Source: Tilletiaria anomala UBC 951
Taxonomy: Eukaryota > Basidiomycota > Exobasidiomycetes > Georgefischeriales > Tilletiariaceae
NCBI RefSeq assembly: GCF_000711695.1
Contig: NW_013546888.1
Coordinates: forward strand, 1-39,243
Length of the DNA stretch: 39,243 bases
Direction of reading: 5' to 3'
Within the stretch, counting starts at the first letter, position 1. Each line of letters begins with the position of its first letter. Position numbers and translations under genes: made by a program. This document shows positions 1 through 11,219 of the stretch, in pieces. The notes beneath the pieces are model-generated. The model saw only the letters and a list, made by a program, of their open reading frames with translations, did not search any database and was not told the origin of the DNA.

Positions 1-35
1 GCATGAAGTCCAGGGTTCAATTCCCTGGAAGTCCA
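1..35 (+). tRNA. tRNA-Ala(AGC), 3' part only (cut by window start)
   Basis: The first 35 bases are identical to the last 35 bases of the complete tRNA-Ala gene at 57-160. They hold the 3' anticodon stem, variable loop, T arm (stem CAGGG, loop TTCAATT, stem CCCTG), 3' acceptor strand GAAGTCC and discriminator A. The 5' half lies outside the window. It is the upstream member of a tandem pair with a 21 bp spacer. Confidence 0.88.
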
Positions 36-56
36 CATCCTTTGGAGATCTTTATT

Positions 57-160
57 GGGCTTCTAACTCAGTGGTAGAGTGCTTGCTTAGCATGGGTTTA
101 CAATCAATACGATTTCCCTTCGCTTGCATGAAGTCCAGGGTTCAATTCCCTGGAAGTCCA
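57..160 (+). tRNA. tRNA-Ala(AGC) with a 32-nt intron
   Basis: A full cloverleaf can be drawn. Acceptor GGGCTTC (57-63) pairs with GAAGTCC (153-159), discriminator A is at 160, D stem ACTC/GAGT is at 66-69 and 77-80, and the T arm is CAGGG/CCCTG. Anticodon AGC is at 89-91, after U33. The anticodon stem is interrupted after position 37, giving an intron at about 93-124. G3:U70, the classical alanine identity element recognised by alanyl-tRNA synthetase, is present (G59, T157). The anticodon stem has one mismatch (T28/T42), also present in the neighbouring copy. The gene decodes GCU/GCC alanine codons. A T5 run at 169-173 follows. Confidence 0.92.
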
Positions 161-168
161 TACCTTCC

Positions 169-173
169 TTTTT
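169..173 (+). terminator. Pol III T-run terminator of tRNA-Ala
   Basis: A run of five T begins nine bases after the discriminator base of the tRNA-Ala gene, the expected place for RNA polymerase III termination. Confidence 0.7.
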
Positions 174-362
174 GTCATTTGCAGCATTGTGTGAATCCTT
201 TTTTGTATCTCAAACAGCGTTTTTGCCCGCCGCCTTCTGCTGAAGTTGAAATGAGAAATGGAACTTGTCAAGAGACGCAGCCTTCTTCGCAGCGGTTGCC
301 TTTCGGACCACACGCCCACGTTTACTCGTTGAAGCGCCCGCAGCGGCTGCGTCGTTGCAAAG

Positions 363-2655
363 ATGTCGGCAGGGCATCCCTCTGGGTCTACGCTTTATGC
401 AGGCATCTTCAAGACGCCTGCGGGAGATGCGATAGCGTCGTCGAAGGTTACCGCCCCGCCTTCCTCGGGCGCATCTCTTGCATTGGAGGCAGGTCGACCC
501 TCACTAGGAGGCGATTCAGCCGCAGCCACCGGCTTGACGAATTCTGCAGTTCCGTCATCATCAGGTACGGCAGTTCATGATACCTTGCTGTTCGAGATAC
601 CCCGTGGCTCACGCGATGTGGCCTTTCCTTTACACGCACATTGATCTGCGCGGTGTCAAGGCCAGCCGTGGTCTGCGGCTCTGCGGTTCGCACCCCGCAG
701 TAAAAGTGGATCTGGTGCGGCTGGCAAGCCCAAGCCCAAAGTGCTCGCCTCCTCTGCTGTTGCTACGACTACCCTACCTGCGCCACCGGTCGCTGTGAGC
801 GCAGCGGCACCCAGACCAAGCCGTATGCAATCCACGTCGGTCCATGACGCCAACCAAGTTCTTTCTGATAAGGGTCCAGCCGTCCCAGCGACAAGCAGTA
901 AACTGACTGCGCCAGTGCCTAGCCTCTTGGGGCCTCCGCCACTAACGCTGCCGCCCGAAGAGATCGAGGCTGATCGCACTCTGGCGCGCGCGGCTGCCGA
1001 AGCAAGAGGAGAGAAACGCCCCCAAGATGACACGGATGAGCCCGAAGATGGCTATGACATGGATGACGACATCAATGGCTTTTACAGCACGGAAAAGGGC
1101 AAGCGATCGCGAAATAAAAAGGTGCGCTGAACATTCCTCACTCGCAACAAGCATGCTCAACCCTTTATTGCAGAAAAAACGCAGACGAGGGCACTCGCCC
1201 GGTGCGATCTCGTGCGTCCACATGGATGCCGACTACGATCCGCGCGTTCCAAATGACTATGCGGCTTTCAAAGAGCTGCTGCGCACGCGGCGGAGAATGA
1301 CTCGCGAAAAAAGGCAGGAGGATGTAGCGAGGCGAGGAGATCAGAGCTCAGAGTACGAGAGTGACGAGCAGGAGCCGGACGAAACGAGACTGCCGAAAAC
1401 ATTGTACAGTGCGTACAGCAGTGATTCTTTCGCCCGAGAGATAGTGTCGTTGACAGACTTCTTGTGGCGACGGTGCTGCTGCAGAAGGCTTTGCCCCACC
1501 ACCGACATACAACGCGTCTACCGCACGCGCTGGCATTCCCAAAGTAGATGACGAAAAGCCGTACCTTTCTCCACCTCCCACAGCTATGCCCATGCCAAGC
1601 GTGGGTATGCCAGACGACCAAGATCAGCAGCGCACTCAGACATCCTCGGCCGACGAAATTTATGCGCGCAGACTTGCCCTGACTCAGGCTCTTCAACAGC
1701 AGATGCAAACTCTCTCGTCCCCTGCAGGGCCAGCACTGGCCCCGCCAGGTTGCCCTCCTTCGGCGCCAAGCACGAGCACATATGAAGCCCAGAAAAGCGC
1801 AGCGGCTGCGATCGCAGCTAAGTTGTCGCAAATGCAGGGTAGCAAGCCCGACAAGCCTCCTGCATTCCAGCCAGCCGCCGCGGCCACTAGCTTAACCGCG
1901 ACCGACACAGACGAGGCAAAGCATCGCCCCGACCCAGCGGGCTTTGCCGCGCGCCTGATGGAGAAGTACGGCTATAAGAAGGGCGAAGGAATCGGCGCCC
2001 AGGGCAACAAGGGTATCGTTCAGCCACTCGAGGCGAGCAAGGCAGAACAGGGCGCCCAGCAGCGCCGGTACGCCCTTCCACACGGCAACGCAGATGACGC
2101 TAACACCAAAGCCAACCTGCATGCGATGGGCAAGATCGTCAACAACAATGCTGATCCGCGGCAGGAGGAGGAACAGAGGCGATTTGGAGACCCGAGCGAG
2201 ACAATATTGTTGGAGAACATGGTCGCCGTGGAGGACATTGACGACGAGCTGCAGGACGAGATTCGTGAGTGTCTCGATCGGGCAGAGTCAGGCCGGACCC
2301 TTCTCCTTATTCTGACTTTGCTGCCTCGGACATTTCTGGTTTGCCACAGGCGAAGAATGCTCCAAGCACGGCATTGTAGAGCGTGTCTTCATTTACCCGG
2401 TTCCCGCACAGGCAGAGGTACTCATATTTGTGCGGTATAGCGGGCCAGTGGGCGCTTGGAAAGCAGTCCGCGACCTGGATGGGTGAGACCTTGACGGCGT
2501 GTTGTCCTCCCCTTCCTTGGCTCTTTGTGCAGCTCTCCTCGAAGATAGGCGCTAACTCGTTTCATCCCAGACGCTTTTTCGGTGGGCGCAAGGTCCGCGC
2601 TCGCTACTATCCGACTGTTCGCTTTGACCATGGAGACTATCTAGCTCTCGCGTAG
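363..2655 (+). CDS. RBM17: SPF45/RBM17-like splicing factor (G-patch + UHM)
   Basis: Nuclear second-step and alternative splicing factor of the SPF45 family. Reconstructed exons are 363-564, 661-1121, 1174-1408, 1485-2264, 2350-2482 and 2571-2655, giving 631 aa with all phases closing. The N-terminal part holds WSAALRFAPR, resembling the conserved SPF45 start region. A G-patch lies at about residues 449-495 (AARLMEKYGYKKGEGIG). A C-terminal UHM (U2AF homology motif, about 536-628) carries the diagnostic R-x-F motif as RFF (605-607), which in SPF45 binds UHM-ligand motifs of SF1, SF3b155 and U2AF65. Human SPF45 is about 400 aa, and the extra length here is Ala/Pro/Ser-rich linker. The first acceptor is an AAG, chosen because it alone keeps frame. 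Its stop codon lies 20 bp from the stop of the convergent QNG1 gene. Confidence 0.9.
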
Positions 2656-2675
2656 CATGTGCTTTCGGGACGCCT

Positions 2676-3893
2676 TCAATACATGATTGTCTGCTTTTCC
2701 ACTAGGCGCGGTACCTTGCGCAACGCCTGGTCATCTTTCGCTACTGCCCAGAGGTACCCGTCGACGTCTACCTCGACCATTGTAGACATCCATCCGTAGC
2801 GTTCGGGCTCCGCCTGCGCGAGTTCCTTTGCGCGAGCAGTGATGGCCACACCGGCATCCAGCGCTGCAGCCCTCACCCTATACGCCTCGTCATGCGACAG
2901 TTCGGGGCCCTCCTCGACGCCATTTGCAGATGACGTAGGCTTTGTGCTAGGATTCGCCCATTGTTGCAGCGCTGCGGAGCTGCTCTCGGAAATGTCGATC
3001 ATACCAAAGTGCTTGATCATAGTCGGGATCACATTGTCGACAAACATGGGTAGGTCGTTGACAGAGGGAAGGCGTACAGGGAACGAGCTGTTGCCTGCAA
3101 ATCGAGCGTGAATGCTGTAGACGAAAAAAAAAGCTTTCTTGAAGAGGTAGACGGGTTGCTTCCCGTCCACGAGATGCATATCTGCAAAGCCTGGTATCCC
3201 TCGCACAAGCTTATCCACGACCGTGTCCACACCGGTAGCTTCGCCTTTTTGCTTCTCAATCCGTTCGCCCTCTTTGAGTGCCTCCAACGCGAATGCTCCG
3301 AGATCCGGATAGCCGCCTTGCAGGAGAATGTTGCCCGTCTCGCGGCACAGCTTGACGACGAGTTGGACGACTTCGAGCATTGCACCACCGCGCTTTCCGA
3401 CGACCACGGCCGGCATGCTCTCGTGCGGTCGTTCTTCAAGCAGGCTGACCCCCCAAATTCCGGCGACGTCGTCCTCAGTAAGTGATGCCAACCCGTGGGC
3501 GCTGAGTTTGCCTGTGCCGCCATCGTCTGCCGATCCAATATACAGGCCAAAGAGCAGCTTAATGACGTTTTGATAGGCTCCTGAGCCCGTGTGCTGGTGG
3601 AAGACGCTGCGATACCCGGAGAGTGTGTTGAGCAGCGCCAGAACGGCGAGAAAATTTACCTCGACATGGATCGAGGCAAACTGTAGGGGGAAATTGACGC
3701 CGTGCTCCTTCTTCAGCCTCTCGTAGGTATACTCATCCAAAGAGCGCAAAAAGGCATCAATCTTGGAGGAAGAAATGCTGATACCGCTGGCTTCCCGAAG
3801 CTCCTTGCACGATTTGCGCACAGTCGCAACGACTGCGTCCGCAGGTGGGAACGGCGCAGCTAACGAGGCAGGCATATTGCTGCAGAGTATCAT
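2676..3893 (-). CDS. QNG1: Queuosine salvage hydrolase (QNG1 / DUF2419 family)
   Basis: Single-exon gene of 405 aa. The family hydrolyses queuosine 5'-phosphate (or queuosine) to free queuine, which TGT enzymes then insert into the wobble position of GUN-anticodon tRNAs. Eukaryotes cannot make queuine and depend on salvage. Recognised from HVEVNFLAVLALLNTLSGYR followed by GAYQNVIKLLFGLYIG, and the C-terminal block LPMFVDNVIPTMIKHFGM, all typical of fungal DUF2419 proteins. Length matches the family. Translation could begin at Met1 or Met7 (3875). Met7 (MPASLAAP) is equally plausible because the first six residues look like leader. Convergent with the SPF45 gene, with 20 bp between stop codons, so the 3' UTRs must overlap. 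Identification rests on remembered motifs. Confidence 0.85.
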   Translation of the reverse strand: MILCSNMPASLAAPFPPADAVVATVRKSCKELREASGISISSSKIDAFLRSLDEYTYERLKKEHGVNFPLQFASIHVEVNFLAVLALLNTLSGYRSVFHQHTGSGAYQNVIKLLFGLYIGSADDGGTGKLSAHGLASLTEDDVAGIWGVSLLEERPHESMPAVVVGKRGGAMLEVVQLVVKLCRETGNILLQGGYPDLGAFALEALKEGERIEKQKGEATGVDTVVDKLVRGIPGFADMHLVDGKQPVYLFKKAFFFVYSIHARFAGNSSFPVRLPSVNDLPMFVDNVIPTMIKHFGMIDISESSSAALQQWANPSTKPTSSANGVEEGPELSHDEAYRVRAAALDAGVAITARAKELAQAEPERYGWMSTMVEVDVDGYLWAVAKDDQALRKVPRLVEKQTIMY

Positions 3894-4621
3894 AGATCGT
3901 CGGATCTGTCACAAGCAGCTGTGTCTAAGCAGGCCTTGGATGGGAATGGTGAAGTCAGTAGAAAGAATATACGGGATCAATCTTCCTGAGCCTGGTTGCG
4001 GTATGGATGTGATGACTCATGCGCTCATGACCGTGGGTTTCCGGCCACGAGCTTGTCGAGCCTTTGCAACATTCTTCCAATCCACCATAACACAGCATTG
4101 AGATCGACACGGTATCAAACCCATGCAGAGAGTGTTTTCCTAGGCTGACAAACGGCTCCAAGGTTCTCAGAACGGAAGCTGCATCCGTTCGGGTGGGGAT
4201 TCAAAACATCGAAGATCTCCCTCTCTCGCCCATCTGCGGAGAACAGACAGAACACTTCAACATCAGGGCGGACATACAACAGAGATGCACATTGGTATTC
4301 TCAAAGCTGTACACTTTAGTCTACAATCTATCGAGACGACTTGCGAAATTTCATATACGAGAAGATGGTAGAATTGTTGTCGGTGCTGACGAAGCAACTG
4401 TCCGTGCGCCAGACGAAAAGGTTGCGGTGTTGCGCGAAGGACAGAGGTCAGATCTCCCAAAAGCGCCGCGTCCTCTCCCTCTTGACTCTTCACCGCTTCT
4501 CTCACATTTGATCTGTAGCATCGCCACCCACTGCTTTTCACCACCTTGCCTGTCTGTGAACGTGCGCAGGCATATCGGGTACACCTGTTCAGCGTTGCTG
4601 GCACACAAGACAATTGCCACG
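3894..4621. other. Divergent promoter region between QNG1 and PAF1
   Basis: About 730 bp between two divergently transcribed genes. Short ORFs occur on both strands (for example an in-frame extension reaching the PAF1 start from 4193), but none looks like a known family. I see only a shared promoter here. Confidence 0.6.
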
Positions 4622-6892
4622 ATGAGTGCCTCTGGGCGAAAAAGGTGAGTGTCGAGTGCTGCTTCTGAACAAGACACCGTCACTGACATACGCTTGCCAA
4701 TGCCAGCCGTGACCTTATCGAGAGGGTGCGCTATCCGAATCCCATCCCGCTGCCTCCGTATCCTCCCAAGCTCACCAAGGTCGAGACACCGAGCTCTCGC
4801 TATGCGGATGGGCCCGAGACGCAGGGGAATGTTGGAGGGAACGCCGGCCTGCGCTTCACTTCGAGGCTTGCGCAGGCAAACTCGCTTCCCGTGGTCGTGG
4901 ATGCTGAGGAAGGAATGCCACTTGATCTAAATCTCTTTTCTGGCGCCTGGACAGGAAATTTGAAAGGTGAGTGTGCGCTCGGCGAGACAGTCTGTTCTGA
5001 GACTGATCCAGATCTGTACGGGCAGCTGTCGCGCCGCACGATCTCATAAGTGCTGAAGCGCTGAATCTCGATCCAGAAGACGAGTTTCTGCTGGGCGCTA
5101 TTGCAAGAACAACAGTCGGCGGATCGAGCCCCTCTCAACATGTCGGCTCGTATGCTACAACTGGTGTCAATGGCGCTGTCAGAAGTTCGCAGGCAGGGCT
5201 CGGTCCGAGCGTGGCCCCTCGCGCTAGTGCTGCCGGAGTCACTTGGCTCCGAAGAACTGAATATCTCGGAATGGAGCAGATCCGATCGGGCACTCGTAAA
5301 GAAAAGAGGCCACGGAAGCTAAGCATTGACACATCTCGTGAGGCGCAAATCGACCGTATCAACAGAACATTTGCCAAAATCAAAACGCAGCCCCTCTCCG
5401 AGCTCAAACACCCGACCAAGGGGAATCTTCGAGCGGTACAGAGCTGGGACCTGTTACCGGATGCAGAAACATGGAGCACAAATTTCCAGATCGTCCGCTT
5501 TCAAGATTGGCCAGGGCGCGTCAAAGACGGCAAGCCAATCGCGGATCCGCGTGTTTCATCCGCACTGCTGCGCCCCGTCCACACCGACCTGAACGAGCAG
5601 CGCATCTCTTTCTACCTCATCACCCCCGAAGACGAGGACAGCGTCACCGCGGCAGCCGCAGCCGATGCCAAGGCGGGTGATACGGGCGACGGTGCATCTG
5701 CTGCGGATCAAGATGGGGAGGACGAGGAACTATTTGGAGATGACGAGGAGACAGCCGCACCCAAGAAACGTAAAAGGGACGATGCTGTAGCCAAGGAAGC
5801 GAGTATTGAGGAGAACATCACGAAAAGTCACCAGAATGTTGAGCAAGAGATTGCAGAACGGTATGAGAAGAAGCGCAGGACGGGGCATGTAACACCACAG
5901 CCCGAACAGGAAGGCGAGGAACCTTCCGCCGATGTACGTATCGTTGGCTCCCATTCGCCTTACTCGTTTCGCTGACTGCCATCCATCACATGCTCTCAGG
6001 ATTACACAAGCTTCAAATTCCACCGCGACTACCAGCCTGGCGAGCAGGACGCCGCACAAGCGAGCTCGCAGTACGTCTTTGTGTTTGACGACAGCTCAGG
6101 AATACCACCACAGAGCGACCCAGAGAGGGCCTGGCGTGCGGAACAGCGGGCCGGGCTTGGTGGTGACGACGCAGCAAAAGCAGCAACTAAAGGCAAGCAG
6201 TCGCAGCGCCAGATTGCGTACTGGCACCCAATTGCAATGCGCTACACACTCAGGCAAAAGCGTATTAGGGTACGTTGCGCTGATTCGCGTTCTTGCACCT
6301 GGAGACAGCATACTGATGTGCCATGTTTCTGCTTGCGTAGAGGAACGAATCTCGCCGCTACGGTGGTATGTGGGACAGGATTCGTCTCGCAGAGCGGGAA
6401 CCGCTCGAAAAGGAAATCAAGAAACGATGGCGGCAGCGTCGTCTCGTCGACCACCTCGACGCGCGCCTGGAAGCTGTCCTGGACGAGTCAGAGGGCGAGA
6501 TGGAAGATGCGGAAGGCGAGGTGGAGGAAGGTGCTGCGACGCACGATGCGCTCCACACAGATACCCACGCGGATACCACTGTGCGCGACAGGCATGAGCC
6601 GGACGGGGACGCATCTATGGAAGATGCAGGTGTTGCGGCCAAGGACAAAGTAGCGGGCAACAAGGATAGCGGCAGCGATCGCAGCGACGGCGATGATGGT
6701 GATGACGACGACGACGATGACGATTCTGAGAGCATCGATGCAGATGAGGAACTCAAGGCGCTAGCAGAAGAGGCAGAAGGACAGCAGGACGATACTCCCG
6801 TCGAGGGAAGGCGCCGGAGATCGGCGGCAGCAGCTGCAGCCAACTCTGGACCATCCGATGGCGACGCTGACGCTGACGATGATGAAGAGTAG
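4622..6892 (+). CDS. PAF1: Paf1, subunit of the Paf1 transcription elongation complex
   Basis: Paf1 acts with RNA polymerase II in the nucleus, promoting elongation-linked histone marks. Exons 4622-4644, 4707-4966, 5026-5933, 6000-6269 and 6341-6892 give 670 aa with consistent phases. Family hallmarks: the N-terminal RYPNPIPLPPYPPKL motif, VTWLRRTEYLGME (human VPWMRKTEYIS), REAQIDRINRTFAKIK, the WDLLPDAETW block, and DYTSFKFHRDY followed by YVFVFDD. The C-terminal 150 residues are a highly acidic Asp/Glu/Ser tail, as in other Paf1 proteins, encoded by GAC/GAT-rich repeats near 6690-6730. The first exon is only 23 nt. Exon 3 is taken to start at 5026, after GGGCAG, because the nearer acceptor at 5011 runs into a stop. 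Confidence 0.9.
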
Positions 6893-7046
6893 CCTCCACC
6901 TACCTGTATCAAAAGTAACATGGAACCCATTGGCGGATCTGCCAACTTCCGCTTGAATGCGACTGCGGTGTCGAACTCTGGCACGATCGAGCACATGATG
7001 CTCCGAGCCTTTCGTGTAGCTCTGTATATTGTTTGGGTCACAATCT

Positions 7047-7651
7047 CTACAAGCCACGTGCTGTCGGGCCCCTTCCCTCGTCCCGCGTTGCGTAGAAGCG
7101 TTCCAGGAAAGTTGACGGCGTTGGGATGGCCTGGGAGGCAGCGTTGCTATCGTAAGCTGCCATCCTTCTGTGACTCAAAGCTAGCCCCGAACGGCAGCCC
7201 TGCTGGCCAAGACTCACCTCCTCTTCACGGAACCACTTCATGATATGCGGAATTTGCTTCCATGCATTCATGGTCTCCTGATACTCTGCATGACCCTTGA
7301 AGAGCATGACGTCGACGACGGCGAGATCCTTGATGTTTTTGTTGGCCTCAAACCAGGTGCGTACCTTCGCGCGGACTTTTGAGGGGGGCACATCGAGCGC
7401 ATACAGCGCACAGATCTCGGGGGCCTGCGTCACGATCCACACCAGGGCACATGGAACGACATCAAGAAAGGTGAAAGCACTCAGCTACTAGCCACAGACG
7501 TAAGGCGACCAAGTCGCGCAGGATGCGAAGGCGGGCAGGCACTCACAGCGCGGTACCAGTTCCGGTACAGTGTCCGCGAACGAGCCTGGGCCTCTCCCCA
7601 CGACCTGCTCACGCGCGTGGTCTGCGCCAAGCGCGCAGGAATAGTCGTCAT
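7047..7651 (-). CDS. NDUFA6: Mitochondrial complex I LYR subunit NDUFA6 (B14)
   Basis: Accessory subunit of NADH:ubiquinone oxidoreductase in the mitochondrial inner membrane. It is a LYR-motif protein that binds the mitochondrial acyl carrier protein. Exons on the minus strand are 7651-7547, 7424-7218 and 7130-7047, all phase 0, giving 131 aa, close to the human length of about 128. The LYR motif is at residues 28-30 (SRTLYRNWYR), followed by APEICALYALDVPPSKVRAK, KGHAEYQETMNAWKQIPHIM and TFLERFYATRD, all strongly typical of the family. Donors are GTGAGT and acceptors CAG. Convergent with PAF1, with about 150 bp between stops. Its presence shows that the organism has complex I, unlike Saccharomyces. 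Confidence 0.93.
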
Positions 7652-8201
7652 GCTAGGCGCCGTCTACGATGAGCACGAGGACTTGAGCTGGCTCCGATGC
7701 TGGAGATACAGAGCAACTCGATGAGAACCATTCACGTTGAATGGGTCCATGGATTCGAATCCTCACTCGCTGGAGCTCGCAACTCTCCCAAGTCGCAGAC
7801 TCGTAAGCGGGAGCGCATGCAAGGCCAGACCACCGCAGCTGCGCACTGGCAGACGAGAAGCGACTGAGTTTACACAATTTCCCCAACTCATCGCTTCATC
7901 CTCAAAGGATAGTCTGCGGCGAACTCATGACGATGTTGAACTTCCTTCCTACAAATGCACGGCTTGAGACATGCCCTCGTTCAGATAGGACGCTGGCATG
8001 TATGCAACTTACTATGCGTCGTGTCTGTACGTTCCTTCTTCTGAATACACAATAGGAATTGACAGGCTGCTCGAGTGAGATAGCGCACGTCTATTGCGTT
8101 TCGCAGCGGCCATCTGGCGCGTCGACAACGTTTAATGACCTCGGCCAATGCCTTCAAAATGATGAATCACGCTGCCTCCAACGTTGCCCGATACTCTTCA
8201 T

Positions 8202-9117
8202 TCAGCAGCCCCATCGCCGCGCTATTTTTCTAAGCAGCGTGGAAGATCCAAGCGCAATCGAGCAGCGCTTGCAGCGAACAATGCGCCATACACTTGCCCT
8301 TCCGTCTGCCGTTGTTGCGAGCCCGCTAACAATGGGAGACAGAAGACAACGTCGTTGGGTAGCGACATCTTGCGTGTAGAGGCATGCGCCGGTGAAATGG
8401 AACAGGTATGGCCTTGGAACTCGGATGGGTACCATTGGCCGCGCCGCTTCTTGCAACCGAATTGCCTCAGCGGGTTGGTCGACCTGATCCGCGCTCGCCC
8501 GCACCGAGGGTCCGAAAAAAAATAGGAAGCAAGACTCATTGTAGGAGATAGGGATATGCATGGATAGGCAGACAAACATCGCGAGGCTGATTATTAGCCT
8601 CCGTCGAATCAGGTATGCTCGATTGCAGGGCAAGAAAATGGGTCGGTGCGAGCTGTGGTCGCGTTGCTGCTTGACTGACCAGCGCGTCGATTTCCAAGCA
8701 ATCGCCTTGGCTCTGGCCCCAGTTCCCACCTGAAGAGCGCAGGATATTTTGTCGTGGAATCGGGCCTGACTCCAGCTGTTGTCTGACTCGACTTCATTTC
8801 GCAGCAAGAAGGAGCGCATCTTGGCGAGCAACCCGATTGTACCGCCTGCCAACTCGTAAAGCGCACAAGCGCGAGGTCCAGTCAGTCCTTGCTGGCTTGG
8901 AAGTGGGCAGCATGGTTGTGGAGGCGATGAAAACGAAAGTGCTGCTCCAAGCCGGTGCTGAATGAAAGAGGCTGCGAAGGTCAGACTGCGGACAGCGCAT
9001 TGGTAACCGCAGCCGCGCCTTACATGATAATGGTGACCATGATTCCAAGGACAGACTGGTGATTCCAGCGGTGCTGGTGGTGACAGTGGCACCGGCGGCG
9101 ACGGTGGAATCGGCCAC
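8202..9117 (-). CDS. Possible two-exon hypothetical protein
   Basis: Not recognised. An uninterrupted reading frame of 296 codons runs from 9092 to 8202, which is long for chance at this base composition. A possible 5' exon starts at ATG 9117 (MADSTVAAGATVTTSTAGIT). It could be joined by a 5' GTAAGG donor and a GCAG acceptor to the long frame, near its FIQHRLGAAL segment. The middle part (ALYELAGGTIGLLAKMRSFL) has GC-rich third positions, as in real genes here. The second half is less convincing and holds one hydrophobic run (RRLIISLAMFVCLSMHIPIS) that could be a membrane segment. No homologue comes to mind. It may be non-coding. Confidence 0.22.
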
Positions 9118-9263
9118 TGCGGTTGAGGTCAGCTCGTGCTAAACCTCGGGCTCAACTGTTGCTGCTGGACGAGACGGGTTCGTTTTCGAACCAGCGAAGC
9201 GCACAGAATTGAGATCCTGTGTAGAAGTGACTTCCATCACAGTGATCGACATAGCCACGGAGT

Positions 9264-9280
9264 AAACGGAAATTCCGTTT
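9264..9280. repeat. Perfect 8-bp inverted repeat containing CGG-N5-CCG
   Basis: AAACGGAA, one A, then TTCCGTTT. The centre reads CGGAAATTCCG, everted CGG triplets with a five-base spacer, the architecture bound by fungal Zn2Cys6 factors. It sits about 150 bp upstream of the hypothetical start at 9117. Function is inferred only. Confidence 0.35.
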
Positions 9281-11219
9281 CAATGGAGGGGTTTGGGAAA
9301 CGATAAGAGGTCATTTGACAAGGCGAACTGTCCTTACCGACGCGCCCAAAGTTCAGCACTCGCCAGCGTTCTGGACAGCACTTAGTGGGGACCACGAATT
9401 TGAGGGTATTAGTCTTTGCTTCGTTTCTTCGCTCGTAATTCGCTCATTATGGAGACATTGTGATGTGCAAGGTAGGCGAAGGTACATTGGACGGTATCGC
9501 CAGTCATTTTCGCAGTCGGCCCGCGCTGGAGGCTGCTAGGGTCGTGCACTGACAACGGGAGAGCACAAGAGAGTCTCCGTGCAGAGCTCCATAGTTGTTT
9601 CAAGGGTCATAAACATGAACCCGGAAGCGATAAGCGAAAAGCCGCATCACGGGCGACAGGCCGGATACTACTTTCATTAGATGACTAAAGGTCCGTGGGT
9701 GCGAAGCGTGAGGCGGTGAGCAGCGACGGCCCCAGACGCGGGAAGAGCTGTGTGAGTCTTCCTTTTGCGATCAAGGCCATCTTGATCTGTGTCTGAGCAG
9801 CCGCCTGCTCTTCAGACTCTGTACGCTCAACTCAACCGCACAAAGTGTCGAGAGCACATGAAACGATTTTTCGATCAGCGGTATATTCTCGGTTCCCGCG
9901 CTACTTGCTGCTGCGCGCCTTAATTTCATCTATACAATGGCCCATCACGGCAGGACACGAAGTCGCAAGCTTACAGAAGGGTGCCAGCCCTCCAAACGGC
10001 CCCCCGGGGACGGGGGGGAAGATATGCGAAGACCCATTTGATTCAAGTGATCCAACTTCTTTCGCAAGGAACGCGGACGCACCCTCGACTGGCTCGTTTG
10101 GGTTTGCGAGGCTGAAAAGTTCTTTAAAGGGGCGAAGTGACGATGGATTTCAGCTTCCAGCGTGCGGACGACACAACACGGCTGACCAGGGAACAGAAGA
10201 TGAGCGATGCGCATCGCGCGACAGCAAGGCATATGCGTTCTTAGTGCAGCGCTTTTGGCTTTTTGCTGCAGCAAAGCCGTCGTCTTTTCTCTGTGAATGT
10301 AGCATGTGCGTGCAATGGCTTTGGCCCGGATGACAGCTCACGGATTTTGCCATTTTTTTGATTTCTTTCCCTTTCACACAGGCTCGCCCTTTCACATGCT
10401 TCCGAGAACCATCTCCAGTCGGAGATGGCAGAACTACGACGGGCTGGAAGCAGGTGTTAGGGGCAAAAGTGGTACCTATTGGGACTTGCGCGGTTTGTAC
10501 GCTCTGCTCGTCAATGGAGAGCTTCGCTACTTTTTGTATCGGCATATGGCGCATCACGAGGCCGTGCAGCCTGCTCCGTCCGCTATAGACTGCCAGAGAG
10601 TCATCCCTTGAAGGCCTTTGACAGTTGAGTCGCGTGGGTAAATGCAACACAGCGCTTACTAATCTAATATGAATTCACCCTGATAATCCGGAGACATGTG
10701 AGCCATCTGCCGTTAGGGGATTTAAAGCCGAGAGAGGGATTGCGGAATCATATAGTGTGGTAGGCGCACCGCTGTTGCAGCTCGATCCATACGACGAGCT
10801 TGTGCATGGAAGGCATTGCAAAAAGCTTTCGCACCCCGTTTTGTCGCATGCGGTGTCTGGTATTCACGGATGCAGTCTGCTGCAAATTGCGAGACGACAG
10901 TGACCAACGCTCTGGGTGATGAGCGAACGACTCTCTAAAGAGGCTGATGAGGATGACGAAGGGGAGAGATGGTTGGACAGCAGATATAGTGAGAGACAGA
11001 GACGGCGTGTGCCTGTTGTGCGTTGACTCGCGTGCGAAATGGACGAGCACAACAGCACCAACCAACACTCTTTTGGGCTTCGAAACCCACCACGTATGTA
11101 TGCCTCAACGGCTGCTGGATTGTCCGTCAACCGCCAATGCACCCAGCACCAACCACTGCAAAACCCCTCTCCATCATGCCTGACTGCCTCTGATAGTACA
11201 CCGTCGAACCATCCGGGCC

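Noticed and set aside
8059-8525. Plus-strand ORFs of 106-113 codons opposite the long minus ORF
   Set aside because: No recognised motif, chance size, and overlapping each other in different frames.
9845-10650. ORFs of 162-166 codons on both strands
   Set aside because: Mutually overlapping, no motif, length within chance expectation for the region.
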